Origin: Porodaedalea pini
Taxonomy: Eukaryota > Basidiomycota > Agaricomycetes > Hymenochaetales > Hymenochaetaceae
Direction of reading: 5' to 3'
NCBI GenBank assembly: GCA_002794775.1
Contig: NBAY01000001.1
Location: forward strand, 1,116,001 to 1,180,000
Length of the DNA: 64,000 nt
Every line of letters starts with the position of its first letter. Positions within the stretch are counted from its first letter, which is position 1. Positions 24,284 to 36,985 of the stretch are shown piece by piece. Under the pieces are notes generated by a model. That model was not told where the DNA came from. It saw only the letters and a program-made list of their open reading frames with translations, and searched no databases. A program made the translations under genes and the position numbers.

Positions 24284-27200
24284 CGATATTGACGTGGACG
24301 AGGGCGTTTCCGTGGTGTGCAGTGGTGAGGTAGGCGTTGGAGACAATAATATACGACTGCGCTCACCGGAGAGACACTAGCGCGGGGCACGTGCAAACTT
24401 TATGTAGCAGTCGCGGTTGGCTTTGAAAGGTCGCGTATGCGCTAAGTCCTAGCATCATCCTTCACTCTTTATATCTCACCGTACCAGTTTCTGGCAGTGC
24501 CACAATATTTCGGCTTTCTTGAGCTCTACTCGATGGTCTCTGCTAAATTGGGATCGCATCTCTGCTCCATCTCTGAGAATTTCCGAAAGATAACTGTCAT
24601 CGCTCGAATTATCCACGACATTGAAACTTGGGGAGGGCAATCAGCATAGCTTTCTAGCCTATCTGTCGATGCCACAGGATCTTCAGAGATGTGATGCTAA
24701 TGATCGTTATGCGGCGGGCCGAGCGGCGGCGGCCTTAGCTAGTCGTTAACTAGTCAACACGGCTTATAGCGACGAGCGCGTCGAGGAAGCATATATGAAT
24801 CTGAGTTTGAGACGTGTCGATTGGTCTGGATTGAGCGTCTGGTCCCTATCAAGCAAGTTGCGCATTCAAAACTTCACACCCCACACCCGCCCGCGTCGTC
24901 CTTCGCAGCCGCCCTGCAAACTCTTACTTTTAAGGCCGCCATCGTCGGCAGAACTTCTGCATGGTCTATCTTCGGATTCTCCATCCGTGCTTCGCGCGAA
25001 CTGTCAGAATGAAACCTTTTATCACCGGTAGACTTGTAGTCTCTCTTTAAACTGGATGCTCGGCTATCTCAGGATAATCGCCTACTGCTCTTGAAGCATG
25101 AACATTTTAAAAAATCGTCATTTAGGCGTCGCTATGACTGGAATAGAACTCCGTTGTTTACGGGATATATCAACCTTCTGGTATCTCCAGTACTGTATTC
25201 ATATGTTCCCTCGGCTCTCGGTAGCGGTTGTGTTTTGCCAGCGCTCGCGAGAACGCATGGTACAACTTGTGTCGTAAAGAGCTTAGACTATGATTCCGAA
25301 TATCTTATCAATGAAGTCTTCCCGAACCCTATAGGTGAACTAAGGTACGAGCTACGAAATGATGGTCCCGAATGAAACTCTCGTCTAACTGTATAGAGAC
25401 TTTTACACCAACATATAGCTCAGCACCAGGTACTTATTAGCCTTCTCCCCTCCTTTCCTCTCCTCGGAGAGCTCGCGGACACTTGGCGAACATAGTCAAA
25501 AGTGAGCTTTTCACAACCTCACAACCCCATGCCTTCGCTCTAAATTAGCTCACTGTTTTATGCCAAGATCTGACCGAAGATGGGTATCATAGAGTGCGAC
25601 GCTTTAGATACACTGATTACCGATAATCTGAAATTCAGTCGGAAGCACAGCGCCCTTCCACGCTGAAGGCGCCCGTTCCAGTGGACCCATCATGGTCTTC
25701 AAGAGGAACCCGTAGCGACCCGTATCATTTGAAGCTTGAGGAAGATGGTTTTCCGAACGCTGACGTATGTTCCCTTTCCTTCCGCATTGTCATTAATTCA
25801 GCATGCATGAGGCCTTACCATGATTCTGTACAAGGGAACTCTTATAGAGTTTGTAAGTATATCATGTCAAACAACCGAGAATCATTATCATAAGCACTCC
25901 TGGTTAAATCTAGATCCCTTTAAGAACTAGTAAGTAATATTCGTATCGAACAGTGAGCTATGGACAATGACTGTTAGGATAGTGTGCAGAGACACAGAGC
26001 TGAGAGATAAGCTCAGCACTTGCGGATGCATCAAACGATTCAGTCAAAAGGCCTTCGAAATTTATTTTGTTACTATTTTGACTTTTACGATTCTTTCCGA
26101 TCTTCATACAAAGACATGCACTTACTGTACGTACGCCATGGCTTTAGCTATGTCACCGAGCAACTAGAAAGGCCCCTAAAACCAAATCATTGTATCATCA
26201 TCCCGACAAGCCATAATTGTCGCCATCAATGATTCTCCGAGAGGCTGTACAGCCGACCACACGGGAGTCCCTGTCAAAAGTATGCGCTCAGCTTGACAGT
26301 TAACAGTGGAGTCGGACAAATAGCTAAAATATATGTTTCACTGCGATGATACGCGTTGCTTGGAAAGCGTTGTTGGTTGCAAAACAAATATGAACCCATG
26401 CGCTAGTGAACTTGAAATTTGTCAGAAGGCGATTTAGCCCTGAGCGAAGGACAGTTATCCTGGACGTTTTGTACACAAGTTAACGCGCCCAGGACCTTAT
26501 CGTCCCGCGGTACTTGCCTTTCATCCCCTAAACCACCGCCACGGACTTTTCTAGCGCCCTACTCTGAGTCTGGCCAAGGAACTCAATGTCCTTTCAGATG
26601 GGCAACGTCGCATGCGGGTGAGTTCAAGATCATTGCAGCCTCCTGAGATCTCGAGAAGTTTCAAAACACCGCCGAATTTCAATTGAAGAGGTCTGACGCT
26701 GAAAGCTGAAAGCACTCACGGTCCGGTCTTCTGACAATTGAGTCAAAACGAACTGAAGCCGTCACTATATTCTGACTCATGCCAGAGTAAGAACATTGAA
26801 AGCCTCATGAGCAAGGAGGAGCAAGACTATACATATCGTCCGAAGGCCTTCAAGCATACTGAGAATAACTACGGCGGCCAGAAATCATCGCGTTAAATCC
26901 GTAGGAGCAATATATTTTCCTCTCCTAGTCTGTTTAGAAAATGAAGCAGAGGTCCCCATTCTTACGAGCGTAGCGCTCGGGGGACTAGTAGATCCTTTTA
27001 GCCCCATCAAATTGTAATGAGACCCATGAGAATCGAGTCAGTCTTTCATGAGCAAAAGTCTCCAGGGCATGGAAATACATACAGGTGAGCAACGCGAACC
27101 CCAACTCCGACTTTACCCGTCCGAAGAGAATACTGGATGCCCTATCATTAGTCCCGGCATTTGCGTGCCGTAGTCCATACATTGTCTGTGCTTCGATATA

Positions 27201-28057
27201 TTTATAGAGCGTTTTCCAATTCAAATGCATGTCTTCAGTTGCTCGTCTGTGAAAGCGTCCTTTTCTTGGCAGAAAATGAGATACCAGTATCAGAAGTTTG
27301 CCGACATCTCGCCGTCCGCCACGGGGCCCCCTCTTTTTCGATGCACGCATCGAGCTCTGTCGGAGTCTCCACCTGTTGAAATCGATCATACGGTCGAAAG
27401 CGCATTCCAGGGTCACACATAAGACATCCGAAATAGATGTGGTCGACGCCTTTCTTTTCCGTGTATCACGGAACAATCACAAGGTTACTGGCCTGGTTCA
27501 AGACATCAGCTACTGGTGACGCACTGCGACGAAGAAGAGAAAATGATGCTCACAAAGTGAAGGCATTCTCTCCAGTGCAGGGTATTGATCAAGTTCCCGA
27601 GCAAAAGCCTCGAGACAGAGAATCTCAGGGCTAGATGCTCATGTTGATTTGCTTCTAGATAAATGGTTTGTATGCGCCCTTTGACTCTCCGGAGTATACG
27701 CAACCAAAAAAATCGGGTAGCAAGTGTTCGCGTATATTTTCTAAAGTTCCCTGTGTCCATGACTCAGATAAATCAAATTCGATCATAAAGCACGGCACTT
27801 CACCTAATAAAACTCATTGCACTCCGAGCAGAAATTTACCTACCTATCGATGGCAGGATGACATGACGCTGACCTGGAGTAGAGACAGGTTTCTCTCAGC
27901 TCGGTACTGTATGTAGTCGCTGAGTCTTAAAGGAACAGTATGATGTTGACTATTTTGGTAACTTGATGCAATGATGGTGCCGGATCGTCTTGCACGTGAA
28001 AGACCCGAGTCGCGATCCTGAGGCGCACGTCGGTAAATTCATTTGTCTTGCGCCTCC
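24284..28057. other. Gene-poor interval of 3.8 kb
   Basis: I find no gene I can name between the Mga2-like and ETF-alpha genes. Many short open frames exist on both strands. The most protein-like is a minus-strand stretch at about 27235-27420 with text such as DPGMRFRPYDRFQQVETPTE, which could be a relic exon. It has no recognisable neighbours in frame. No tandem repeat or transposase motif is visible. Confidence 0.35.
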
Positions 28058-29228
28058 ATGTTTCGCTCACGGCTGCTCTCTAGCCCTGCTCAGACGCTTG
28101 CGTTCTCTCGTACATACGCTACTGCAACTTCACCGAATGCTCTAGTCTTTCTCGAGCATCGCGGCGGTGTCATTGACTCGGGTTCGCTTTCAGCTTTAGC
28201 GGCCGCAGAGCAGCTCGGCGGGAAAGTCACTGGTCTAATTGTCGGCGCGCCCGACGAAGTCAAGCAGGCAGTTGAGAAAGCGAAGAAGTGAGGCCAAGGC
28301 TGTACTACAGAACTAGAGAATAGAAGTCTGACAAACAAAATTATGTGCCAGGCTGAAGGGGCTTTCGAAGCTCTTGCACTCGAGCTCCGAACAATACGCC
28401 CCTGTGCTTCCAGAGACTGTCTCCCCCCTCCTGAAGCAGGTTCTCGGAAAGGACACACCCTTCACTCACGTCGTTTCCGCTCATTCGTCGCTCGCGCGGT
28501 CCATCCTTCCGCGTGTCGCTGGCGCACTCGATGCAACCGCCGTCTCTGACGTCACCTCCGTTGAGCACGACTCGAACGACGGCAGCACGACGTTCACACG
28601 GCCCATCTACGCTGGCAACGCAATAGCCACCGTGAAGGCACCTGCGACGACTCCGCCCACATTCTTTACTATCCGCACGACTGCATTCGACGCCGTACCT
28701 ACGGCGGACGCGGACGTTGAAGCAGAGGAACTCGCGCCCGTCGAGGCCTCCAACCCAAACGTCGAGCATATTCGCACGGAACTCACGAAGAGCGATCGAC
28801 CGGAACTCGGCGCGGCAAGTCGCGTTGTCTCCGGCGGCCGTGCTCTGAAAAACGCAGAAACATTCAAAGCAACGCTCGAGCCACTTGCGGATGTTTTAGG
28901 CGCGGCGATTGGTGCGTCCCGCGCAGCTGTGGATGCGGGATACGCGGACAATTCACTCCAGGTGGGACAGACCGGAAAAGTCGTTGCACCGGAGCTGTAC
29001 ATGGCAATTGGCATTTCTGGAGCAATTCAGCATCTCGCTGGTATGAAGGACTCGAAGATGATCGTTGCGATCAACAAGGTACAAACTCCTAAAATGTGCC
29101 TATGCCCTTCTTTAACTTTTGTCTGCCGTCAGGACGCGGACGCACCTATCTTCCAGGTGGCCGATGCTGGACTTGTCGCAGATTTGTACAACGCAGTCCC
29201 AGAACTCGTCAAGAAGCTCAAACAGTAA
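28058..29228 (+). CDS. ETFA: Electron transfer flavoprotein alpha subunit, mitochondrial
   Basis: ETF passes electrons from acyl-CoA and other mitochondrial dehydrogenases to ETF-ubiquinone oxidoreductase. The start is the ATG at 28058 (MFRSRLLSSPAQTLAFSRTY), a typical mitochondrial targeting sequence. The N-terminal ETF domain is ALVFLEHRGGVIDSGSLSAL with LGGKVTGLIVG. The C-terminal FAD-binding domain shows the family signature: ASRVVSGGRALKNAETFKAT, LADVLGAAIGASRAAVDAGY, QVGQTGKVVAPELYMAIGIS, GAIQHLAGMKDSKMIVAINK and DADAPIFQVADAGLVADLYN. Two introns interrupt it, after VEKAKK and after AINK. The length of about 335 residues is normal. It ends tail to tail with PEX5, 147 bp away. Confidence 0.95.
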
Positions 29229-29375
29229 ATGCAATAATACTACATGAACCTATATACACATATATGTCCTATAGAATAAGACATGGATATGTACTCAAAA
29301 ATCAAACCCTTCAGCACGGAAAGCCGTCACGTCGCCTCCTGTTTGTGCTTTGTTCGCTAAATCCTCCCGGCCCTA

Positions 29376-31635
29376 TTACGATACATTAAATTTCTCAGAC
29401 TGAAACCTCACGAAATAATTAAGACGCACCATTGAAATAAGAGCTCGACGAAGGGTGAACCAGAGTTGTTCACTCTTATCGCCAGATGCCGACTCTTGCA
29501 TAGAAAGTGCGCTCAAGAAATGCTCTGCAGCCTCTTTATCGGCTCCAATGTTCAGACCTGCATATTCGCTTTAGATGTCTAACAAAAATAAGAACAAGCG
29601 GGATGTAAAGCACGTACACGCAACTCCAACGTTATAGATTGCACGTGTATACGTAGGGCGGATCTGCAAAGCTTCCCTGTACGCTCCCAGGGCCTCTTCA
29701 GGTTTATTGCCATTGCTCAGCGCCGAGCCAAGGCGATTCCACAGCAAATAGTCCCGCGGTTTCACGGCGAGTGCTGCCGCAAAACAGTCCTTTGCGCGGT
29801 CGAAGTCACCGTTCGTGTAGAACAGCACGCCGAGCCCTACCTGCACCTCTGGATCGACTACCCCTGCGGCATGCTGAGCACGCGCGGCGGAGAGGAAAGC
29901 GTCCGTGACGCGCTCGCGTGAGGCCCAGTGCGACTGCCGGAGAGAGGCAGTGGCATCCTCTGGTGAGGGTGCGTGCTCTGGGAACCGCGCGGTGAGCCAT
30001 CGGAGGAGCATGCTGTGAGAACCGCGCTCGTAGCCTTCGTTCGTAAATGCCGTAGCAAGCGACTAATGAAACCCTCAAGTCAGAAATCAAGTGAAATGTA
30101 TTTGATGACATGCGCACAAGTAAACCGACGCCCTTAGCTCCAGCCTCTTCTGCTCTTCGAGAGCCTTCTGTGAGCGCCCGCATGCCTGCTTCCTCCCTCT
30201 CATCCATACATCTCGTCTCTCCGAGCAGAACCCAGGACTCATAGCCGCCCTCACCAAGCTCTCCCTTCTGAATCGCAGCCTCCAGGAGCAACGCAACCTC
30301 CGTGAGCGATCCATTGTTTTCCAACAGACTCTTAGCCTGTGCAAGGCACGATTGTCCATCAGGGGATGTGAGATACTTGTTATTCGTGTCTGAGTAGTGT
30401 ATCGTTAAAACGTGGGTGATGTTATACTTATATAAGTATGAAACACACCGAAAGCATATGGGTCTAATAGCGGAACCCCTTCCTCGTCGAACTTTATGCC
30501 ATTCGGAATAGCATCGCTATCGTACTGGCCCATTCCGTTTTCCCAAGCCTCGCGCATGGAGGCGCCATAGCCAAAGTCAGGTTCTTCCCTTTCGGCTTGC
30601 AGGAACGCTTGCAGTTCGGCCTCCCACGCTGCAGCATCAAACTCTGGAGGTGGACCATCCGAGCTCTGCATTTTCTCTTGAAAACTAGGGCGAATGGTAA
30701 GTCCGATCACAAAATGCCTATCTAAATTCATAAGCACGTACCGATGAACAAGATCGTCAATATCGGAGGTCTTTCCTTCCTTCGTCGAGGCGTTCTCTAC
30801 TTCCGATATACCATCAGGCACTTCCTCGATCTTAGCTGAAGATGATTGAGATGGAAACTCCATCGTGAACTGAGCGAAAGCAGCTTCAAATGCATCGTCT
30901 CGCGCCCTGCCTTTCCCCTTTCCTTGGTCCTGCACCGGTGCGAATGACTGAGGAAAACCTGCATTGTACATTCCCATGCCCATGCCCATTGGTCGGTAGA
31001 GTGGTGAGGATGAATACGCGTTTCGTAGGGCTTTATATGATGCATGAGATTCATCTACGATGGGAAAGAATTCGAACATACCATCTTGCTGTGCACCGGC
31101 CTGAGGCAGACTTGTTTTCCCAGCGGACATAGGTTGCATATTCATAGCTTTCCCAAACTCGGACGTCCAAGCAGACGCAGACGCAGACGCAGGTTGAGAT
31201 ACTTGAGGAGCGACAGGGTACTTCTGCATCTCCGCGCGCATCCACATATCTTGTAATTCTGCATTGGCTTGCATCGGAGGCTGAGACTGGAGCCCAGAGC
31301 CGCTGGTCATCTGCATCCTCCGCGCAAAGTCAAGCAACTGGCCCTGGCCGGGCTGCACGTCTGGAGCACTTGCATCGAAGAACTGACGGGCCATCGATAT
31401 GTCACCTTCGGATGCATGGTTCGTTGAAGTTGAAGGCAAATGCCGGAGCTTCCGACGTACTATAAGTCAACAAATGTGCGCACTGAATTATTAATGAGCT
31501 CACTCTTGAGGATGAAGGACCGGCGATGCGGTCACGCTGCACACTGTGATCGCCGTCAGTATGCTTGACGACCTGAGCAAGAGGGTTGTTGGGTAAAGCG
31601 CATTCGCTGCCCGAGATGAGACCTTGAAGAGACAT
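29376..31635 (-). CDS. PEX5: Peroxisomal targeting signal 1 receptor Pex5
   Basis: Pex5 binds C-terminal SKL-type signals through its TPR domain and carries cargo into peroxisomes. The start MSLQGLISGSECALPNNPLA contains the conserved N-terminal cysteine used for recycling ubiquitination. A disordered Gln/Met-rich region follows, with a WxxxF pentapeptide (WTSEF) and related WEAEL and MWMRAEM sites for docking to Pex14/Pex13. The C-terminal TPR array shows LTEVALLLEAAIQKGELGEG, YESWVLLGETRCMDEREEAG, PEVQVGLGVLFYTNGDFDRA, KDCFAAALAVKPRDYLLWNR and PEEALGAYREALQIRPTYTR, with GADKEAAEHFLSALSMQ near the end. The stop is TAA at 29376-29378. Five or six introns are inferred. It diverges from the DJ-1 gene across a 125-bp gap. 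Confidence 0.95.
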
Positions 31636-31760
31636 GCCGCTGTCGTTGAAGGAATGGTACTATATGTAGAAGGATGAGAGCAGCGCCGTCGGCGTTAGAG
31701 AACCGGGAAAACACATGATTATCGCTTACTCAATCTAGATTTTAGATCTCTAGAGCTGCC
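31636..31760. promoter_or_regulatory. Very short divergent promoter, PEX5 and DJ-1/PfpI gene
   Basis: The two ATGs lie only 125 bp apart and point away from each other. Both core promoters and 5' UTRs must fit here or extend into the neighbouring gene. No classical TATA box is evident. Confidence 0.45.
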
Positions 31761-32637
31761 ATGGCTGAAGTTTTAACTGTCGCTGTATGCCTCTTCAACA
31801 ACGTGACTGCGCTCGACTACCAAGGGCCCGTCGAGCTCTTCGGTTTCCTCTCTCCTGAAAATGTAAAGAGATACTCTCTGCAAACTTCGCATGCACTACG
31901 CTTGACCTTTCTGGCACACTCACTTAAACCCATCACTCCTGGCAGTGGGCCATCTGTCATTCCGCAGGGCACCTTCGACCATGCTATCAGTTCGAACACA
32001 CAATATGATATCCTTTTGGTCCCTGGAGGTGCATATGGTCTTGAAGTATATTTAATCTCGAATTGTGCTGATCACCTAATTGGCTTGTACAGGTGCCGGC
32101 GCACGACCTGAGAGTGTCCCTGCCGACCTCCTGCGCTTCCTGAAGCACCAGATTCCTGGCGCGCGCTATGTTCTAGGCGTCTGCACTGGTTCGTGGATAC
32201 TCGCTGGCACAGGTATTCTTGACAGCAAGCGGGCTACGACAAATAAATCATCATTTAAAGCTTGTAAGGTTCGTCTGGCTCTCTTGAAGCCTCGACTTCA
32301 CAATCTACTAAGTAATACCACCTGCAATTTGTTCGTTCGAATATAGAAAGCTACGAGTGATAAGATCGAATGGGTGGCGAAAGCTCGTTGGGTCGTTGAT
32401 GGAAATGTATGGACGAGCTCTGGCGTCACAGCAGGTGCGCTGTTGTTCGTTCTCGTTCGCCTTGACTGTAGTCAGCTAATCACCAACGAAGGCATGGATA
32501 TGGCGAGCGCCTTTATTGTTCACCTCGTCGGAGAGGACGTCGCGAAGGTGGTGCGCGGGTCTGTCGAACTTTCCGTTAGAGGCGAGGATGAGGATGAATT
32601 CGCGGCCATTCACGGTCTTGTTAGCGCAGACTCTTGA
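31761..32637 (+). CDS. DJ-1/PfpI (ThiJ) family protein, isonitrile-hydratase-like subgroup
   Basis: The superfamily includes glyoxalases, chaperones and hydratases that use a nucleophilic cysteine. Four exons join: MAEVLTVAVCLFNNVTALDY, QGPVELFGFLSPENV, then HSLKPITPGSGPSVIPQGTF and YDILLVPGGAGARPE. The nucleophile elbow is YVLGVCTGSWILAGTGILDS, with the predicted active-site Cys in GVCTGS. It is followed by KRATTNKSSF, KIEWVAKARWVVDGNVWTSS and GVTAGMDMASAFIVHLVGED. The order and spacing match fungal DJ-1/PfpI proteins of about 230 residues. The exact substrate cannot be told. The third intron uses a GTTCGT donor. Confidence 0.88.
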
Positions 32638-33554
32638 ATATCTCGTATGAAGGCAACAATATAAGTAGAATAGTAAACAATGCCATTGAGAGCGCTACGT
32701 CCAACCACAGCTTCTGATATATTTCTGGTTACTCTCTTCAGTATCGTCTAGGAGCACAATAGAATATAGGAAGTCAAATGCATCCAAGGATGGAGGCGCC
32801 TACGATGAATCTCAACAATGACTTATCTCGAACTAGACCATAGATACGAGATCTGAACGTGTCCGACCAGAGTACAATACCGAGATTTAGACAGACCGGA
32901 GAGCCGGAGATCTTCAAGTTCATGCGCATTTCTATCTTGTATATGGTAGACAGTATAAGGAGATTGACACCAAGAGATATGGACCTAAATAGGCATCTGA
33001 GGTCCACAGACGGGATATAAAGCTCTCTCTTCTGTTTATCGTCTTTTGTTTGACCTGAGTGCTCACCTTTACATGAAGCAAAGCTACATCACAAAATTTT
33101 GCATCAAATGATATACGCTTTTGGGAATGATAATGACGCAGTAATGATCGGACCAGACTAAATTAGGTTATATGTAGCTTTAATGGGATGACAAGGCTTC
33201 CTAAAGGCTTATAAGCGTGCATAATAATTGTGCAAGGTTGTAAGGGTAATTTAAGACTTTCCACAAGGATATAAGGGCATGAAATAGTTGTACATATGTT
33301 TCATGCAAATGTAATGTGCTGGAAAGTCTGTCACTTCCATAATAAGCAAGGCGTAAGTTTTGCGAGCGTCTCATATACTTGTGCAAGACTTTGGTGGTTA
33401 TATACGATGCTTATAAGCATCTCTGCAAGTATTACACGGAAAGTATAATTGCATTAAATACCTGAAGAACTATGTCGTATAACTACAATTGCATTAAATA
33501 CATGAAGAACTATGCCGTATAATTACAATGTATCCTATCCAATAATGAGTGATG
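32638..33554. other. AT-rich intergenic stretch at the left border of the transposon island
   Basis: No gene is visible. From about 33,060 the sequence is AT-rich, with repeated ataag and ttataag words. It ends in a 40-bp tandem duplication, annotated separately. Confidence 0.4.
33447..33526. repeat. Tandem duplication, 2 x 40 bp
   Basis: Two adjacent 40-bp units (33447-33486 and 33487-33526) begin aattgcattaaatac and end with tac. They differ at three positions. They lie just beyond the stop codon of the next gene. Confidence 0.85.
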
Positions 33555-36241
33555 CTACAGCAGCGAGACGGGAACGTTACAGTGCATAGAGGGAATGCGA
33601 TTGAAATATCGAACGAAGGTCTCAACGTAGAATGAGATCAAGGGACAGAAGTCCTTCACACTGGCACCTACGCTTGTGGGGAAGCCAGGCCACACCTTCA
33701 GAATGAGGAAAAGGGCCTCGACGGAGCCGTCGTCCAATTGTTCTCCCCAGTACTCCCTTATCGGCTTCCGTATGTCAGGAATGACAGTGGTCGAGCCGTC
33801 GGTGGTGCCGAGATAGATGCGGCTCAATAGAGCATTCCGTTGCCGATGCTCGTCCGTTGTCATGCGTTCGCGCGGCAGGATCAGTTGATCGAGCGCATAC
33901 AGCTCGTACCGGAATAAAAGCTCAGAAAGTTCCCACTGGACTTCCATTCGAAGGACCTTGTTGCGGCCTATGCAGTCCGTTGAGACGGATTTACCGCGCC
34001 ATACCTGCTGCTTAGTTCGATCGAATGGCTCCAAGTGGCGCTCGACGCCGAACACGACCTTGATGGTCGCCTTGTCGGAAATTCGTTGCCGTTTCGCGGG
34101 AGGCAAGTCGCTCGCGTCTGGCGTGTCACGATCATGCGAAGAGAGAGAGATGTGACTGGCAGCCTGTCTGGACGGACTGGCATCTAGTACCGAAGGCATC
34201 CTGTTGTAGATGCGCTCTACGAATGGATCGGCGGTGTTCGGTGGGAGCGGCGTGGACTTCATGTAGTCGCCGTGCACGATGGTCTTCCAGTCTCGCAGCC
34301 TGCGCCATATTGACTTGTCGAAGATGCCGCCTTTGAGGAGCATATCAATCAATGTAGGCCGTATACGGATGTAGTTGAGATAAAGATCCGCCGTCTTTTC
34401 TGCGCTGGGGTGGATGAGCAGGAAAGGTGGAGGGAGTGGGTAGAGTGCAGCGTGGGTCTTGTTCTGGCCTATGGTGCCGAGTTTCGTCAGACTGCCCAAC
34501 ACGACCTTGTGGTACGAAGGCAGGTCCAGTCGACCATCAACTCCGTTCGGTATGTGGAGGATACGAGCGTAGTTAATGTAAGGCTCGCTTTGCGCCTTCT
34601 GCTTCCCCTTGTTCTCCGCCTTTTCTTTCTCGGCCCTCTTCTTGAAGCTCTTCTTCTTCTTTGAAGGTACGTTCACCCGGGACGCTGCGTCAGTGGAAGG
34701 GACTGAAGACAAAGGTATTGAAGGAGGAGCCTGAGTGTGTTTCGTAGCAGACGACGATGACGAAGGATGACTGAAAGCGGGAGCTCCGGGTTGATGATTC
34801 TGAAAGCCGTACATTTGCTCGAGGAGCTCGCTGATGTCGTCTTCCACCATGAACTGACTCCTCGACAGATCTCGCAAATGCGCATCCAGTTGAAAGCTAA
34901 AGCCGTCGTGAAGAGGCCTTCCTTTAAATTGGAATAAGCCGCTTTCAACGTACTTCGACCATGGAACACAATCCCGGACGGCAAAAATTTTTCCATCTAA
35001 CTGTTCATGCTGACAAATGAACCACACAGGTATACCGATCCGATAGAGGTGGTTGACGACGGAGGGCTCGGTAGTGAATGCGCCGCGAACAGGCAGGATC
35101 TCTGTTTCATAGGATTGCTTCGACTTGATGCGCGGCAGCACGACATCGAGGTACGTATGCAGCCCATGCAGTTCGAGAATGGAGCGCTGGATGTCGCGTA
35201 CAGTGAACAACGTCTGCCGCCAGCTGCTTTTCAGGAGGCGAAGGCGCTCGACTCCAAACTGGCCCGCTTGCAAGCACCGCCTGTATGTCTTGTCCATTCC
35301 GTCGTCGGACCCTTCTTGCCTGCGTATCGAGCCACTAGTTCGCGTTTTCGCCGCTATCAAGAGCAGTGTGGTTTCCAAATTGTCGATAAGTTCTCGACGC
35401 AACCGGCCGACTTGCATCTGCGGTTCGTTGTCGTGCCAGTGCTCCTTGTTACCATCCTCGTCGAGCAGGAGGACCTCCGTAAAGTCCTCAGACTCTTTGG
35501 GATCGTACAAAGGAATGTCTACGACGAGAGAACAAAGGCGCACAAAGCTACCCGTGGTGTTATTCACATCGAACGGGATGCAAGCGTGATGGATGGAAGT
35601 TTTTGAGAAAAATTGGGGCCATCGGCTGTATTCGTGACCTCCCCAAAAGCCATCGACATGTTTGAGAACACCAAGTTTCTCATTCACTATCGGGTATTGC
35701 GGTACCCAGTTTGCGTTCGGACTCGAGATGACGTTCTTGTTATACTGCATATCCGCCAAAACTCGGGCATCTAGGGCTCGTACTGGGTATACACTCTCAT
35801 CTGCGTGCGAATACTTTAGAATGCATTTCAGAATCAGCAGCTCGCAAACGTACCGAGATCATGCGTCTTTTTCAAAGGTAAGGAATTCTGTTGTTGTCCT
35901 TCGCTCCTCGAACGACGCTCATCGCCCCACGAGCCAGGCTCATCGCCCCACGGGCCAGGCTCATTGCTCCATGAGCCAAGCTCTCCGTCCCACTGGTACG
36001 AGCCTTGCTCCTTGCGCCCCGAGCCTTGCTCTTTGCCCCCCGAGCCTTGCTCTTTGCCCCACGAGCGAAGCTCCCACTGGCCCGAGCCTTGCTCTTTGCC
36101 CCCCAAGCCTTGCTCTTTGCCCCCCGAGCCTTGCTCCTTGCCCCACGAGCCAAGCTCCCACTGGCACGAGTCTTGCTCTTCGCCCCACGAGCTATTCTCG
36201 CCATTCGTACCATACCAAGAGTAATCACCTCCGCTTGACAT
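33555..36241 (-). CDS. Uncharacterised agaricomycete protein with N-terminal WGKEQGS-type repeats
   Basis: Two exons join across a 53-nt intron (GTACGT donor, CGCAG acceptor). The start is the ATG at 36241 (MSSGGDYSWYGTNGENSSWG). Residues ~20-120 form a degenerate 7-residue repeat (GGKEQGS, SWGKEQG, QWELGSW) encoded by a 21-bp minisatellite. The rest, more than 700 residues, is one open exon with blocks such as NWVPQYPIVNEKLGVLKHVD, FVRLCSLVVDIPLYDP, PSVVNHLYRIGIPVWFICQH, PPPFLLIHPSAEKTADLYLN and SEDFTEVLLLDEDGN, plus a lysine-rich linker. The general look resembles large protein families of unknown function in mushroom genomes, often found near transposons. I do not know the function. It lies at the edge of the transposon island. 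Confidence 0.72.
35920..36200. repeat. 21-bp coding minisatellite
   Basis: The DNA repeats a 21-bp unit of the type cgagccttgctctttgcccc plus one base, with interspersed variants containing tcccactgg. Because the unit is a multiple of three, all frames on both strands stay open. On the minus strand it encodes the Gly/Lys/Glu/Gln-rich repeats at the N-terminus of the neighbouring gene. Confidence 0.85.
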
Positions 36242-36985
36242 CTTGAGATAGGTCTGTCGCAAGTTACGTGGTCGACGAAGGATTGAAATTTGGAGAACTT
36301 CGAGAAAGCCTTGACGTAGGATGAATCAGGATTGGACTGAAATGTCTTTGAAAACGTTCGAGCCTTCAGCGCATTCAAATAAGCAACTTTCTATGACACA
36401 CCTCGCAATTTCAATCTGCCTCTCCGCGGAGAAATCCTTGAAGTGTTGGGCCCTGAAGACGACGACCTTCAGCTCAGCAAATACGAATTGTAGCTGCTGA
36501 GATACACAAGACGGTTTGCTACTGCAGACCGTCGATGATATGTCCACGAGTATGCACTAGGCTGACTCTTAGGGACTTCGTGATGGTCAGGTGGGTTCTT
36601 CGGGCGGTGGTAACGGGTTGATTGATGGTGGGAGGCAACTTGAAGTCGACGACGAGAGCGGCAGCGGCGATGATCGACTTCGGACCGAGTCGTCACGTGC
36701 CGGAGTACGTGGGAACGCACGCGCGACTCGCTCCCAACTAGGCTCAGGCCCCACTGCCGCAAGCCTGACTCTCACATCGATGTCTCCCTCCCCCCTATCT
36801 CATTCTCCGCGACTGTAGCCCTTCGACCGTCCTCAATGTTTTACTTGACCACGACCAAGCACACGCTCAACGGCCAGATTACGAGTAGTAGGTGCGATCA
36901 TGCTACCTTGCTAGACTGAGCTTGCGAAACGGCACGGACCACCGCTCAGGTTTGGTAAGTAATTGTTTCCTTTTCTTTCTGCATA
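36242..36985. other. Upstream region of the repeat-bearing gene
   Basis: No recognisable gene. A short GC-rich open frame at 36591-36818 (+) is unsupported. The right end runs into DUF6698-like sequence. Confidence 0.3.

Noticed and set aside
27235..27420. Possible relic gene in the gene-poor interval (text DPGMRFRPYDRFQQ)
   Set aside because: It is isolated, without neighbouring exons or a family I can name.
35964..36238. Several overlapping Pro/Ser/Leu-rich open frames on both strands
   Set aside because: They are frames of the 21-bp minisatellite. Only the minus-strand frame joins the large exon.
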